Assembly (NCBI GenBank): GCA_025506515.1
Contig: CM046442.1
Location: 109,483,706-109,547,705 of the forward strand
Origin: Flaveria trinervia
Lineage: Eukaryota; Streptophyta; Magnoliopsida; Asterales; Asteraceae
Length of the DNA: 64,000 nucleotides
Direction: 5' to 3'
A model generated the notes under the pieces. The model saw only the letters and a program-made list of their open reading frames with translations, ran no database searches and was not told where the DNA came from. The translations under genes and the position numbers were made by a program. This document shows positions 1 to 11,341 of this stretch, piece by piece; positions within the stretch are counted from its first letter, which is position 1; each line of letters starts with the position of its first letter.

Positions 1-495
1 TGTACGAAAAGTGCGATAAGTATGAAATGTGCAAAACGTGCAAAACGTGCAAAATGTACGAAACAAACGATGATGAAGGTAATAATTATTACCTTGATAT
101 ACGTATGATGTGTGATCACATGCGATAGTAAAGAAAATGTTTTAATGAATGAAAGGTAATATAATGTTTTTGTAAAACTAGAACTCACTCAGCAACGCTG
201 ACTTTTATGCATTTTCCGGTTGACAGGTAAATGTTATTGAGGATGGCACGAGGTGGCTACTTGGCTTGTTTTGGATGGCATCCATTTTATGTGGCGATAA
301 TGTTTTTGCATTGTAATGCGAACAAATGATATTTTGTAATGAATGTTGTATTATTTTGCAAAAGCAATTATTATATGAAATGAAAAGGTTGTTTAAAAAT
401 GATTACGCTGCTATGTTTTAGTAAAGTTAATGTAATTTATATGTTTTATGTGCGATGATGACCAGCTGTGAGCGTCCAAGGAATGGGGCCTTACA
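1..495 (+). repeat. 5' LTR of gypsy I (3' part only)
   Basis: The stretch ends in GGGGCCTTACA and is followed three bases later by a tRNA-iMet-type primer-binding site, which marks the end of an LTR. Its inner part (for example a run around 237-275 reading 'gaggatggcacgaggtggctac') matches the reverse complement of the LTR of gypsy III around 44840-44900, so the two belong to one family. The LTR start lies to the left of the window, so the length and the U3 promoter cannot be seen. Confidence 0.85.
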
Positions 496-498
496 AGT

Positions 499-511
499 TG
501 GTATCAGAGCC
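499..511 (+). promoter_or_regulatory. primer-binding site of gypsy I
   Basis: TGGTATCAGAGCC is complementary to the 3' end of plant initiator tRNA-Met and starts three bases after the LTR end. This is where minus-strand cDNA synthesis would be primed. The sequence is canonical although the element's genes are dead. Confidence 0.9.
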
Positions 512-846
512 AAAGTTTAAGTGTAATGGGTAAAATTTTCAAAAGAAACCTAAACTTAAATTGAGAATGGGACCAAAGGGAAGAGATGACATTCCAAGTA
601 GTTGCATGCCATCATGTACTTTCTAAATGTTACCGATACTATATGCACATGTTATGTGGTTTATGTGTGTTTAGTAGATTTAAATATCGATGTAGTCAGG
701 ATAGCAAATGCTTAGGGTATGAAGAGTAAATTAAGTGGCTAATCACAACTAGCCACTGTAATTAGGGACTTACTATACTTGACATAAACTGAGCTATTAC
801 CTTGAATGACCGTGTTGGTGTTTGAATCTTATAGTGTGCTTAGAAG
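512..846 (+). other. untranslated leader of gypsy I
   Basis: This is the non-coding stretch between the PBS and the gag start. It includes a segment (about 740-800) that recurs, reverse complemented, before gag in gypsy II (about 30230-30290) and gypsy III (about 51400-51460), so it is a shared leader of the family. No gene is seen in it. Confidence 0.7.
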
Positions 847-2100
847 ATGGTTGGTGGTAGATCTTCTAAGGCTTCTCGTGGTGGAGGTCATGGTGGACGT
901 GGTGCTGAACCACGAGTCACAAGAGAAAGGCCTAGAGCCGAAGAGGTGGTTCATGAAGAGCCAGAGACCCCTCATCCAGAGGGTGGGGATGAGAGTGCTA
1001 ACTTAAGAGCCTTAGTGAAGGAGGCTATTGTTGAGGAGGTGCATCAGGCCATGCAGATGATCTTACCGTCTGTGGTGACTGAATTGATTAAGGTTGTGCG
1101 GGAAAAAGAAAGAAGGAAGAGGAATTGGTCCTCGGCAGGACGGGAACGACCGGAGACTAAGACGGTTTTCTCCGAGGATGAGGATGAGGAAGAAAAGCCT
1201 ACGCCGGAGGCGGGACGAGGCTGTAACTATGGGGAATTTATGAGATGCAAGCCCTTAACTTTTGATGGTAATGGCACTACTGTTGCTGCTCACCGGTGAG
1301 TAAGAGAAATGGAAGTCGTTCTTGATATCAGCGAGTGTTGGAGGATCAGAAGGTGAAGTTCGCCGCCCACTCCTTTGTGGACTCGGCCTTATGTTGGTGG
1401 GAAAATATTGTCCAAGCTGAGGGTAGCAGGGCTATCGGGAGGATGAGGTGGGATGAGTTGAAGAAGTTGGTAATTGAGGAGTTTTGTCCTCATCAAGAGA
1501 TGTACATGGTCAAGAGGTAGTTCCTGCAGCTAGAGGCGGGAACAATGACACATCAGTAATACACCACCAAGTTTAATGATATGGCGCGGTTGGTGCCGGA
1601 TCAACTGACACCTCTATTACGAAAGATCAAAAGGTATATTCAAGGCTTGCTGGCAGACATTCGCAAGAACCTAATCGCCGCCCGGCTGAGTATGTTTAGG
1701 TCAGCAGTTGATTTGGTGGGAAGGTTGTATGATGAGCATGAGGTGGTGGTGGATGAGGTGAACAAGAAGAGTGGTGGTGACCGGAATTGGAACGGAAAGC
1801 GGTTTGGACGTGGCGGAGCTGCTCCAAACAATAAGGTGGCGAAGGTGGGTGACCGACGTGTGGTCACATATGGTGCAAGGTCAAAGAGATGTGGTAAATG
1901 CGGGAAGGAGCATTTGGGAGAATGCAAATGGGGGTCAAACATCTGCTTCAAGTGTGGAAAGCTTTGTCATATGATAAGAGATTGTGGGGTTATAAGGTGT
2001 TACAACTGTGGATAAAACTATCACCTGAGTAGGGATTGCAAGAAGCCGAGGGCGGAGAGTTCCGGGGGCAGGGAAGAAGACTGGAACCGAAGGGCAGAAG
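847..2100 (+). pseudogene. gypsy I gag (capsid/nucleocapsid), broken
   Basis: Gag of a plant Ty3/gypsy chromovirus packages the element RNA in virus-like particles in the cytoplasm. The start at 847 (MVGGRSSK) is supported because gypsy III begins with the same kind of peptide. Recognisable parts are an acidic N-terminal region, the capsid-like stretch with 'HSFVDSALCWWENI' (about 1362-1405), and a nucleocapsid with CCHC knuckles: CFKCGKLCHMIRDC near 1940-1982, then a second knuckle interrupted by a stop at 2013. The frame is lost by a TGA at 1296 in place of a Trp codon, a frameshift before 1335, a TAG at 1518, a TAA near 1557 and the TAA at 2013. It cannot give a functional Gag. Confidence 0.88.
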
Positions 2101-2645
2101 GCAAGCACTCGAGCTTTCTCGATGACTTGGGAGGAGGCTAGGACAGACCCCGATGTGGTGTGAGGTATGTTTCTAGTAAACCAAACTCTTGCATCTATAT
2201 TATTTGATTCTGGTGTTAGTAGAAGTTTCATTTCTGCTGCCTTTTGTACTAAGTTGCCCATTAGGAGTAGAAGTATTGATGAACCTTCGATGTAGAAACT
2301 GCCATAGGTAAGTCTACCAGGATTTCTGAGATGATAGAAGGTTGTGACATTGGAAGGTCATAAGTTTCCTGTTAGACCATTCGTGATGACCTTAGGCGGG
2401 TTCGATGTAGTCCTAGGAATGGATTAGTTTGCGGACTACAAGCGAACATCATGTGTCGCAACAAGATGATTCAATTGACAGTGCCATACGGGAGTTCGAT
2501 AACAATTTACGGTGATCAAGTTATGACTATCCAGAAGGTGATTCCGATGGCGGTGGCAGGAAAGTACACGAGGCATGGGTGTAGTGCCTACTTGGCCAAC
2601 GTAAAGGATGTGGATACGCCAACACCATAAACATCCGATGTACCA
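2101..2645 (+). pseudogene. gypsy I aspartic protease, broken
   Basis: The retroviral-type aspartic protease that matures Gag-Pol is recognised by the motif LFDSGVSRSF near 2200-2230; family members carry DSGAS. The flanking region aligns in reading order with the protease of gypsy II (28899-28400) and gypsy III (about 50100-49700). No continuous frame survives: there is a stop at 2161 and several small indels between 2280 and 2460, so this is a relic between gag and the reverse transcriptase. Confidence 0.8.
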
Positions 2646-3400
2646 GTGGTGTGTGACTTTCCAGACATGCTTCCCGAATACTTACCAGGTGTGCCACCAG
2701 ACCGCAATATCGAGTTCTACATTGACTTGATATCGGGTGCCCAACCTATTGCTAAGGTGTCGTATCCGTTGGCTCCAACTAAGATGACGGAGTTGATGAA
2801 GCAACTACAGGAGTTTCTTGATAAGGGGTTATTAGATCGAGTATCTCTCTTTGGGGTGCTCCGGTCTTATTTGTAAAGAAGAAAGACGGCAGCATGAGGA
2901 TGTGTATACACTACTGTGAGTTGAATAAGCTGACAAGTGAACAATCGGTACCCCTTACCGAGAATTGATGATTTGTTTGATCAGCTCCAAGGTGCCAGTT
3001 GGTTCTCGAGGATATAGCTTCGATTTGGTTATCATCAGTTGAAGGTGAAGGAGCAGGATATTCCTAAACTAGCTTTTCGCACGCGTTATGGACACTACGA
3101 GTTTCTCGTTATGTCTTTTGGATTAACCAACACGCTAGCTGCTTTTATGGACTTAATGAATCGAGTGTGTTGGTCGATGTTGGATAAATCAGTGATTGTA
3201 TTTATCAATGATATCTTGATTTATTCAAAGAGTGAGGAGGATCATGCCGGTCACATTCAACAGGTTTTGGAGACGTTAAGAAGAGAGAAGTTGTATGTCA
3301 AGTTCTCCAAGTGTGCATTCTAGCTACGCGAGGTTTAGTTCTTGGGTCATGTGGTGAATCCTAAAAGGATTATGGTAGACCCGGCAAAGGTGGAGGCGGT
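2646..3400 (+). pseudogene. gypsy I reverse transcriptase, broken, active site altered
   Basis: This is the RNA-dependent DNA polymerase domain of the Ty3/gypsy pol. It opens with 'VCDFPDMLPEYLPGVPPDR' (2650 on), the usual linker before RT in this family. The palm sequence follows in a second frame (3039-3323), with YGHYEFLVMSFGLTN and the catalytic box at 3201-3212. That box reads F-I-N-D instead of F-I-D-D, so the first catalytic aspartate is lost. A stop at 2874, frameshifts near 2890-3035 and TAG codons at 3321 and about 3337 also break it. The intact box in gypsy II and III shows the change is specific to this copy. Confidence 0.9.
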
Positions 3401-3960
3401 GATGCAATGGAATTCACCAAGACGCCATCCGAGATTCGTAGTTTCTTGGGTTTGGCGGGCTATTATAGAAGATTCATTCAAGACTTCTCTAAGATAGCTT
3501 TTCTATTGACAAAGTTGACCTGTAAGGATGTAAAGTTTGTATGGGGTCAAGCTCAAGAGAAGGCGTTTGAGGAGTTAAAGGTGAGGTTGACTCAAGCTCC
3601 TGTCTTGTCGTTACCCGATAGAAGCAAAGATTTGGTGGTGTATTCAGATGCTTCTTACTTGGGATTAGGATGTGTCTTGATGTAGCGAGGAAAGGTTATA
3701 GCCTATGCATCCCAACAGTTGAAAGTTCTAAGGTTAATTATCCTACTCATGACTTGGAGCTAGCAGTCGTGGTCTTCGCGTTAAAGACTTGGAGGCACTG
3801 CCTGTATGGGACGAAGTGCACCATATTCACTGATCACAAGAGCTTGAAGTACTTCTTCGAGCAGAAGGACTTGAACATGAGGGAGAGGAGATGGTTGGAG
3901 CTCATAAAGAATTATGATTGCGAGATCCATTAGCATCCGGGCAAGGCCAACGTGGTGGCA
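3401..3960 (+). pseudogene. gypsy I RNase H region, broken
   Basis: The RNase H domain would remove RNA from the RNA:DNA hybrid. The RT connection 'TPSEIRSFLGLAGYYRRFI' (about 3420-3476) is followed by the RNase H core with VVYSDASYLGLGCVLM (catalytic Asp) and, in the next segment, FTDHKSLKYFF near 3826-3858. TAG stops at 3683 (where relatives have Gln) and 3931 (where relatives have Tyr) interrupt it. Confidence 0.88.
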
Positions 3961-4749
3961 GATGCCCTTAGCCGAAAGGAAAGACTCGAGTTGATTCGGG
4001 TGAAGGCTTACCAATTAATTGTGACCTATAATGTGATGAAGCAGGTCAAGGAGTTTCAAGATAAAGCGTTGAAGGAAGATCATCTTAACTCCGAAAGAAT
4101 GAGAGGTCTGGTCGTGGAGTTGGGTGAAAACACACTTAGTGTTAGGACCCGATTCGGACGAATGTGGATTTCCACGTTTTGGGGTTCTACGTGTGAAGAT
4201 TATGGATGAAGCTCATAAGACTCGATACTCTATTCATCCCGGTGCTACGAAGATACACCAAGACATGAAGAAAGATTATTGGTGGTCGGGTATGAAGTGT
4301 GACATAGTGGAGTACGTGAGTAAGTGCCTTACTTGCTTACAGGTGAAAGCGGAGCATCAGAAGCCATACGAGAAGATCCAACCTTTGGATATACCTGAGT
4401 GGAAGTGGGAGCATATCACTATGGACTTTATCATGAAGTTACCGCATACCTTGAAAGGGTATGATTCCATATGGGTGATAGTTGATCGTTTGACGAAGAG
4501 TGCTCACTTCCTACCAATTCGAGAGATGTATACCTGATTGTAAGTTGCCATGGTGTACCGGTGTCTATCGTGTCGGATCGTGACACCTGGTTTACATCCA
4601 AATTTTGGAAGAGATTTCATGATGCTATGGGTACAAGGTTACATATAAGCATGACTTATCATCCCCAAACAGATGGTCAGTCAGAAAGGACCATTCAGAC
4701 GCTGGAAGATATGCTTCGGGCATGTGTTATTGATTTTGGAGGAAGTTGG
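3961..4749 (+). pseudogene. gypsy I integrase, N-terminal and core parts, truncated
   Basis: The integrase inserts the cDNA into chromosomes. Visible are the zinc-binding H-H-C-C region (about 4215-4345, with 'HPGATKIHQDMKKDYWWSGMKCDIVEYVSKCLTC') and the catalytic core with D (MDFIMKLP, near 4425), D (VSDRDTWFTSKFW, near 4570) and E (TDGQSERTIQ, near 4671-4700). A frameshift lies near 4200 and another break near 4537-4560. At 4749 copia A interrupts the sequence after 'DFGGSW'. About 0.5 kb of the C-terminal integrase, judged against gypsy II, is absent on both sides. Confidence 0.9.
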
Positions 4750-5681
4750 TGAAGGATTTGTTAGAACACAAAAACCAGGTTTAACCATTTAAACTTTCTG
4801 AAAACGCAGCGGATATATATATAGCTTTATAAACTTGTTTATAAGCTGAAAATATGTTCTTTAGGTGACCATATTAGTGTATAAAACAAACCCATTTTAC
4901 AAGGATCATTTTATGTGAATAGACAAGCTATGAAAACATAAAATGTGCATTATGGACAGCTATAAAGAAGCTGCCATAAACTACCTTGCAGCAGCAAAAC
5001 AAGGTCGAAATAGATGAAGATGATGATGCTTTTGAGTGACTAATCTTCAAAAGAGAAGGCCTCAAATCCGTGATACCCCAAGCCCTTCAAACACCTGCTT
5101 GTTAGGTTGCTACACCCAAAAGAACCTCTTCTTTTGCTTCACTAGAACTCGAAATTTCAACCCCAATATTTCTGCTCCAAGCTCGAAAATATGCAGCCAA
5201 GTTGAGAGAATTTCTTGTGTGTGAGAGAGAGAGTGTTAGGAGAGTTGATTGTTTTGTGTTGTATAAGTTAAGTCATACAAGAACCAAGACAAAAGGGGGT
5301 CTCCCAATGCCCCTTGGGCGGCCGCAACATCCCATTCAAAATGGGTTTTCCCACACTTTTATTTTGTAGTAGTTGCACTCTTTTTTTAATTCATGTTATA
5401 AAATTAAAACCTAGTTGTAATTTTATAACACAACACTCTTTTATAAGTCATTATCTAACCATTTTATATAATGAAACAAATAAATCTCTCTTGAACAAAA
5501 TCATCCATATAATTTTGTTCTAACACAAAAGCAATATTTAGAAAACCAATTTTCTAAATTAGGTGTCTATATTTGTTGCATGATCCTATCATTAAACAAA
5601 TATTTGATGGTGTTTGTATAACTTGTAATTGGGTATGACCTGACTTGGATCATAACGTACTAACCACATCAATCTTATATG
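4750..5681 (-). repeat. copia A 3' LTR, outer part
   Basis: This sequence pairs with 19888-20868: both begin (on the + strand) with TG, share 'TAGAACACAA' and 'CTTTCTGAAA..CGCAGCGG', and run through 'TTGGGTAT(G/A)ACC(T/C)GACTTGGATCATAACGTACTAACC'. It is the LTR nearer the 3' end of a minus-strand element. It is interrupted at 5681 by copia B, and its last 26 bases continue at 13683-13708. The open frames seen here are not coding. Confidence 0.85.
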
Positions 5682-6609
5682 TGTAGGGGATTTAACATGT
5701 TTATCAAAGCTCATATAATCTTGTTTTATATGAAAACGCAGCGGATTTTATATATTAAAACATGTTAATAAGATGATTATTAAACCCATTTAATAAAGAA
5801 CCCCAAGCCATGGATCATTATACAAATGCATACAATAAAGAACATAAGATACTTAGAAGTATATACAACCTTTGTAGCTTCCTAAAACCCAAAGATGTGA
5901 GCTGTGAAAGATGACTTTGTGGCTGAGTTTTCAACCAAGAAAACCTCAAGGAGTGATACCCCAAGCTTGTACAAACACCTTCCTTTGCTAGGGCTTGTAA
6001 CACCAACTTGTAGAGCTCTCCTTTTGTTGAATCTTTTCAGCCAAGAACCCTTCTTTGCAAAGCTGAAAAATCCTGATTCTTTTGCTAAAAACCGAGATTT
6101 TAGAGTGAGAAAGGAGAGAGCTTCTCTTGTGTGTGTGAGAGAGAAAGAAGGAATGCAAGAGTGTTCAAGTGGTTGAGTTATTTCATGGCCTTGGAACCAA
6201 AAAGGGGGGCCATCCAAGACAAAAGGGGTGGCCGATTTTGGCTCCCTTTGTCTCCCTCTTGTTTCAAATTTTATAAAAAAATTACATTCTTGCACCCTTA
6301 TTATGTAAATTAACCATTTTAATTTTATATCACTAACACACACTATTATTTGTCATTGTCTAACTAATTTAAAAAATGAGCAAATAATCCCATATGAACA
6401 ATTTATATATATATAAACTTGTTCATTTGCAAAAGCAATGATTTAGAAAACCCGTTTCTAAATTGGTGTTTATTTTATTTGTTTGATCTAATCAACAAAT
6501 AAATATTTGTCGGTGTTTGTTTGGCTTGTTATTGGGTATGACCCGACTTGGATCATATCACACTAGTCACATCAATTTAATATGTATCTTGGGCAGATCA
6601 ATTCTTTCA
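5682..6609 (-). repeat. copia B 3' LTR
   Basis: 928 bp, nearly collinear with 12759-13682. Ends are TG/CA. Shared landmarks are 'GAAAACGCAGCGG' near the left end, a G-run with GGCCGATTT(T/C)GGCTCCC near 6226-6250, and GGGCAGATCAATTCTTTCA at the right end. The open frames 5882-6343 (minus) and its counterpart in the other LTR are conserved only because the LTRs are copies of each other. Confidence 0.92.
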
Positions 6610-7419
6610 ATCTCCCACTTGCACAAGATTCATAGAAGATTGATGCAAGCAGCAAATAACGCCTAGCAACGGTTTGCTACCCCTAATGTATATGACTAAG
6701 TGCCATTCAATAACATCATCCTTTTCAAGTACCTTACTTGAAAATGTTTTAGGTGAATTAATCATTTATCCTTTTGTTGCAGATGTCATGTTAAATCCAA
6801 GAGACACAGAATTGTCATTCTCTGATGATTTAACTTTAACAGGCCTTAGACATCTAACTCTCAACGAATAAGAGGAACAAATTCCATCTTGACTACATAC
6901 GTCTCTCACAATCACCTCATGTCATACCTGAACTCAGCCTTATGTACTGCCTTTTCAGAACAGCAAAGGACTAAGTCAAAGTAAAATACTTTGTGAATAT
7001 CAAGACCCAATATGTATCTCAGGTCTGAGGATACAATGATATTCGCCTTTACTCAAAATTTCTTATGACTAATCAGAAAGATTCCATGCAGAAATAATTG
7101 AGAGCGGGTCAGTCCAATATCTATATCCCATAGACATCAATGAACCTTGGTAGCAACCTCTTGCTCTATATTCATACCTTATGAATATCAACCAATCCAA
7201 GTTCATTATAGTCTTACATTCATAGTTGTTCCCACAAGTATGATCGACTACGGACGTTGAGAATAATTCATTTATTCACGGATTTAAACATGCTAAAATA
7301 GAAGAACAAATGAAATTATACCATATAATTAAGTCAAATAACATTAGTTCCAATATCCAAATACAAAATACAACATCAACCCAGTCACTTGAATATCTAA
7401 GTCCCATGGCAAAGCATGA
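6610..7419 (-). other. copia B PPT and 3' untranslated region
   Basis: On the minus strand the bases next to the 3' LTR read GCAAGTGGGAGATT, the usual copia polypurine tract that primes plus-strand synthesis. The rest, up to the end of the RNase H region, is non-coding. It is collinear with 13709-14463 of copia A, including 'CTCTCAACGAATA' and 'CTATATTCAT..CTTATG'. No gene is seen. Confidence 0.8.
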
Positions 7420-8130
7420 CCTTCATGCTTTGCCTTTTCAAGGAGCTTTGTGAGTGGATCCGCAACGTTTTATCAGTGTGGACTTTGCGAATACATATCT
7501 TTCCTTTTTCAACTTCATCCCTTATGTAGTTGAATCTCGTTCAATGTGCCGAGTATTTTGATGAGCACGAGGTTCCTTGATTTGAGCAATCGCACCCTCG
7601 TTGTCATAAAAGATCTCTAGGGGATCCTGAATGGAAGGGACTACCCCTAGATTGGCTATGAATTTCTTCAGCCATGCAGCTTCCTGTGCTGCCATTGAAG
7701 CGGCGACGTATTCTGACTCTGTAGTGGACAATGCTACGACTTCTTGCTTTGAGCTTTTCCAAGAACAGCTCCCCCATTCAAATAAGATGTACCCCGATTG
7801 AGATCGTGATCATCTCGATCGGTTTAGAAACTCGCATCCGTGTAACCTTTTACAACGAGTTCCTCTTCACCGGACCCGTAGATCAAGAACATGTCCTTAG
7901 TCCTCCTTAGGTACTTCAGAATGTTCTTGACAGCCATCCAATGACTATCACCAGGATTTTGCTGGTATCTACTTGTCATGCTTAAAGCGCATGACATGTC
8001 TGGTCTAGTGCATATCATTGCATACATGATGATCCTATAGCAGATGCATATGGGATTGCCTTCATTCTATTTTGCTCTTCCTTGAGCTTGGACATTGAGT
8101 CGTACTCAATATTGTCCCTCTCTGAATAGG
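7420..8130 (-). pseudogene. copia B RNase H, broken
   Basis: RNase H of the copia pol. Segments at 8027-7824 (MYAMICTRPDMSCALS...GYTDASF) and 7731-7522 (STTESEYVAASMAAQEAAWLKKF...NEGAIAQ) are the family's conserved RNase H blocks, lying in different frames. Indels near 8030, 7815 and 7520 and a small loss around 7470 break the domain. Copia A keeps a longer uninterrupted version at 15108-14464. Confidence 0.88.
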
Positions 8131-8965
8131 TACAGTACCTTTCTTAGAGTTTTCCATCTTGAACCTTTTCAAGATTTTGTCAATGTATGCACTTTGATTC
8201 AAACCAATTAGCCATCTTGATCTATCCATAGATCTTTATTCCCAGAATATAGGCGGCTTCACCAAGATCCTTGATGGAAAAACAACTTCCAAGCCAGGTT
8301 TTACACCTTCCATGGTTGGAATGCCGTTTCCAAACAGTAGTATGTCATCAACATACAATACTAGGAAGGTTATTGCTCCCACTAGCCTTCTTATACACGC
8401 AAGCCTCATCAGCGTTTTTGATGAAGCCAAATTTCTTTACTTCATCATCAAAACGGTGATTCCAACTTCTTGATGCTTGTTTCAATCCATAGATTGATTT
8501 CATTAACTTGCATACTTTATTAGGATATTTTGGATCGACAAAACCTTCAGGCTGAACCATATAGACATCTTCCTCAAGATATCCATTTAGGAAAGCGGTT
8601 TTGACATCCATTTGCCAAATCTCATAATCATAATGAGCTGCTATGGCAAACAATATCCTTATAGACTTAAGCATTGCAACAGGTGAGAAGGTTTCATCAT
8701 AATCAACCCCTTGAGTTTGAGTGAAACCCTTTGCTACAAGTCTAGCTTTGTAAGTATCCAAGTTTCCATGCATATCGGTTTTCTTCTTGAAAACCCACTT
8801 ACTTCCAACTACTTTGGAATTAAGAGGTGGCACAACAAGTTCCCAAACTTGATTGTCATACATGGATTGCATCTCAACGTTCATGGCCTCAAGCCATTTG
8901 TCACAATCCAAATTGGACACTGCATCATGATATGTGGTTGGTTCATCTGAATCCACCACTAGCAT
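8131..8965 (-). pseudogene. copia B reverse transcriptase, broken
   Basis: The reverse transcriptase of the copia element reads leftwards from 8965. It has 'WVFKKKTDMHGNLDTYKARLVAKGFTQ', then 'QMDVKTAFLNG' (catalytic Asp) and 'KSIYGLKQASRSWN'. After a frameshift near 8400 comes the LYVDD catalytic box at about 8344-8361. The box itself is intact; the frameshift and further indels near 8230 and 8150 disable the protein. It is about 205 residues in the longest open piece. Confidence 0.9.
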
Positions 8966-10335
8966 CCATCCAAGAAAAATCCGTATCTTTCAGGTGGATT
9001 ACTAGTTCTACCACTTCTGTGAACTTTTGTGTGTATAATCAACCGCTTGATCATCCTCAACCTCACGTTGAGTGCTAGTTTCAACCAAACATGCACCGGG
9101 CTGCGTTTCTTGATCCTCCTCAAGATCCACTGTTCTACTGCCAGTTCCTCCATAAGGAACTTTGTTTCTAAGAACTCACCCTTTCTGGCAACAAACACTT
9201 TTTGTTCCAGTGGATCATAGAAATAATATCCCATAGAATCTCTAGGATATCCCAAAGATACACTTGGTAGATCGGACATCTAATTTGTTTGTGGTGGGAG
9301 TCTTAACATAAGCCTCACAACCCCAGACCCTTAAGTACGATAGGAATGGAACTCTTCCATGGCAATCTCAAAAGGTGTCTTTTCCACCTTTTTGGTTGGG
9401 GCCATATCAGAATACGGGCCGCGGAGAGCAAAGCGAACCCCAGAATGATAGGGTAATGTGCTTCTAGCCATCATAGATCGAACCATATCCAATAAGGTTC
9501 GATTCCTCCTCTCAGACACACCATTATGTTGTGGTGTTCCAGTGGAGTGAGTTGTGAGACAATCCCACAACTCCTAAGATGATCTTGAAAAACATCACTT
9601 AGGTATTCACCACCTCTATCGGTGCGGAGAATTTTAATTGACTTGTTGAGTTGATTTTCCACTTCATTCTTGAAGATTTTGAACATTTCAAAAGCTTCAT
9701 CTTTGTGCCTTAATAAGTACACGTACCCATAGCGACTATAATCGTCGGTAAAGGTAAGAAGTATCTTTCACCATTCCTAGTCATTGGCTTAAAAGGACCC
9801 ATACATCCGAATGTATGATACCTAATAAATCTTTTGCCCTTTCGTTAGTTCCACTAAAGGGTGCCTTAGTCATTTTCCTTGTAAACAAGATTCACATACA
9901 TCAAATGAATCACATTCATTTGTTTTTAAGAGACAATTCTTTTGAAGTGTTTGTATACGTTTTGTTTATATGACCAAGACGGCAATGCCAAAGGTAGGTA
10001 TCACTCAAATCTAATTGAGTCTTTTGGTGGTTGCTTGGTATATTGAGCTATCATATGTTACGTTTTCATGAACCATTCATAAATACCATTACAAGGTATA
10101 GCCTTAAAATAAAATACATGATTTAAAGAAACATGAATATCATTGTCAACAAACTTGAAATCATAATCATTGTCTTAAACGGGAACAGAAATTATGTCCT
10201 AGTCAAACTAGGAGCATATAATACATTGTTTAAAATAACTTCCAAACCACTTGGAAGCTTCAAAATGTAGTCTCCTTGGCTTCAACGTGAACCTTTGCAC
10301 CATTGCCCATGAAGAGACTTATTTCCCCTTTTGCA
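8966..10335 (-). pseudogene. copia B integrase, broken
   Basis: The integrase region lies between protease and RT, the order that defines copia elements. Core fragments are 'KSIKILRTDRGGEYLSDVF' (catalytic Asp, about 9640-9600), 'TPQHNGVSERRNRTLLDMVRSMM' (catalytic Glu, about 9540-9470) and, further on, the C-terminal 'GYYFYDPLEQKVFVARKGEFLE' (about 9230-9170). Several single-base indels place these in different frames. Confidence 0.88.
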
Positions 10336-10430
10336 TAATGCTCATTTCTTTTGAACCCCTGCAATAAAGTGCAAATGTGAGTTCCACATCCGGTATCTAA
10401 TACCCTGTGTTAGAAGAAATAACATTTAGC
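10336..10430 (-). pseudogene. copia B protease active-site region
   Basis: On the minus strand the frame reads VLDTGCGTHIC near 10420-10375. The DTG triad is the catalytic motif of copia aspartic proteases, which process Gag-Pol. The flanks are out of frame with both gag and integrase. Confidence 0.75.
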
Positions 10431-11341
10431 TCAACATGTATCATGTAAATTATACCTGAGGTTTGTCCGGCATCCTCTTTTCTCTCAACTCTTTGAGATA
10501 GACTGGACAATTTCTCATCCAATGCCCTATCTCACCATATTTGAAGCATGGTCGTTTACAGCAACCTTTTGCTTCTTCTCCTGGGCTTCGGAGGTTCCGC
10601 CCTAAAAACCATCTTCCTTTCCCCCTGAGTGCCCCTTTCCTTTGGCAACAGTTGCCTTAGAGGGGGTAGAGACCTTCTCCGTCTCCCACCTTCATTAATG
10701 GTGAGAACGGGTAAAACCCTTTTACCCATTCCCGCCTCAGCTAATTGAGCATCGAATGAAGTTCATTATGGTCTTGTCCCATCCGTTCATGTTGTAATTC
10801 ATGACGAATGCCTTAAACCTTTTAGTTAGGCCATTAGGATCAAATCCGTGCACCAACTCCTTTGAGACAGGACAATTTAGCCTTTGAAGGCGGTCGATGT
10901 GGCTTTTCATCTTAGACCATAAGATGAAACTGATTGGGATTCTTCCATCCGACATGCATGAAGCGCTCGAACCGTTCGAAGCGCTCCACTCTAGCTTGTT
11001 GCTGGAACGTTTCCGCAACTGAGTGATCATGTCATAGGCTCCATGGAGCTCATACCTTTTGGAGTTCGGGTGTCATACTTGCTAACATTAAGCAAGAGAC
11101 TTGGACGGAGTCTTCCACATATTTAACCCAATCATTATAGGCCTCCACATCCTCCTCGTTAGTTCATCAGGGATGGATCATCAAGAATGTAGGCCCGCTT
11201 TTCTTGCTTGAGAACAATTCTCAAGTTGCGGTAACCAATCCATGAAGTTTTAGGTGTTAAACGATCCCTTTGAAGGATCGCCCTAAGGGATTGGTTGTTT
11301 TGGTTAGGAACATCATTATTAGCGTTGTTGTTGTCGGCCAT
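10431..11341 (-). pseudogene. copia B gag, broken
   Basis: Gag begins with ATG at 11341 (MADNNNAND-like, Asn-rich N-terminus). Copia A gag also begins with an Asn-rich peptide at the same distance from the PBS. The second piece, 11030-10737, holds 'MKSHIDRLQRLNCPVSKEL' and 'NYNMNGWDK'. The zinc knuckle near 10555-10505 reads C-x2-Y-x4-H-x4-C, with the second cysteine replaced by Tyr, whereas copia A keeps C-x2-C. Frameshifts near 11150, 10840 and 10740 separate the pieces. Confidence 0.87.

Noticed and set aside
499..511. PBS sequences as possible tRNA genes
   Set aside because: Only the 12-18 bases complementary to a tRNA 3' end are present, with no cloverleaf.
5882..6343. 153-codon minus-strand frame with a relative at 12955-13269
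   Set aside because: Both lie in the two LTR copies of copia B. The similarity is due to LTR identity, and the frames differ in length because of indels.
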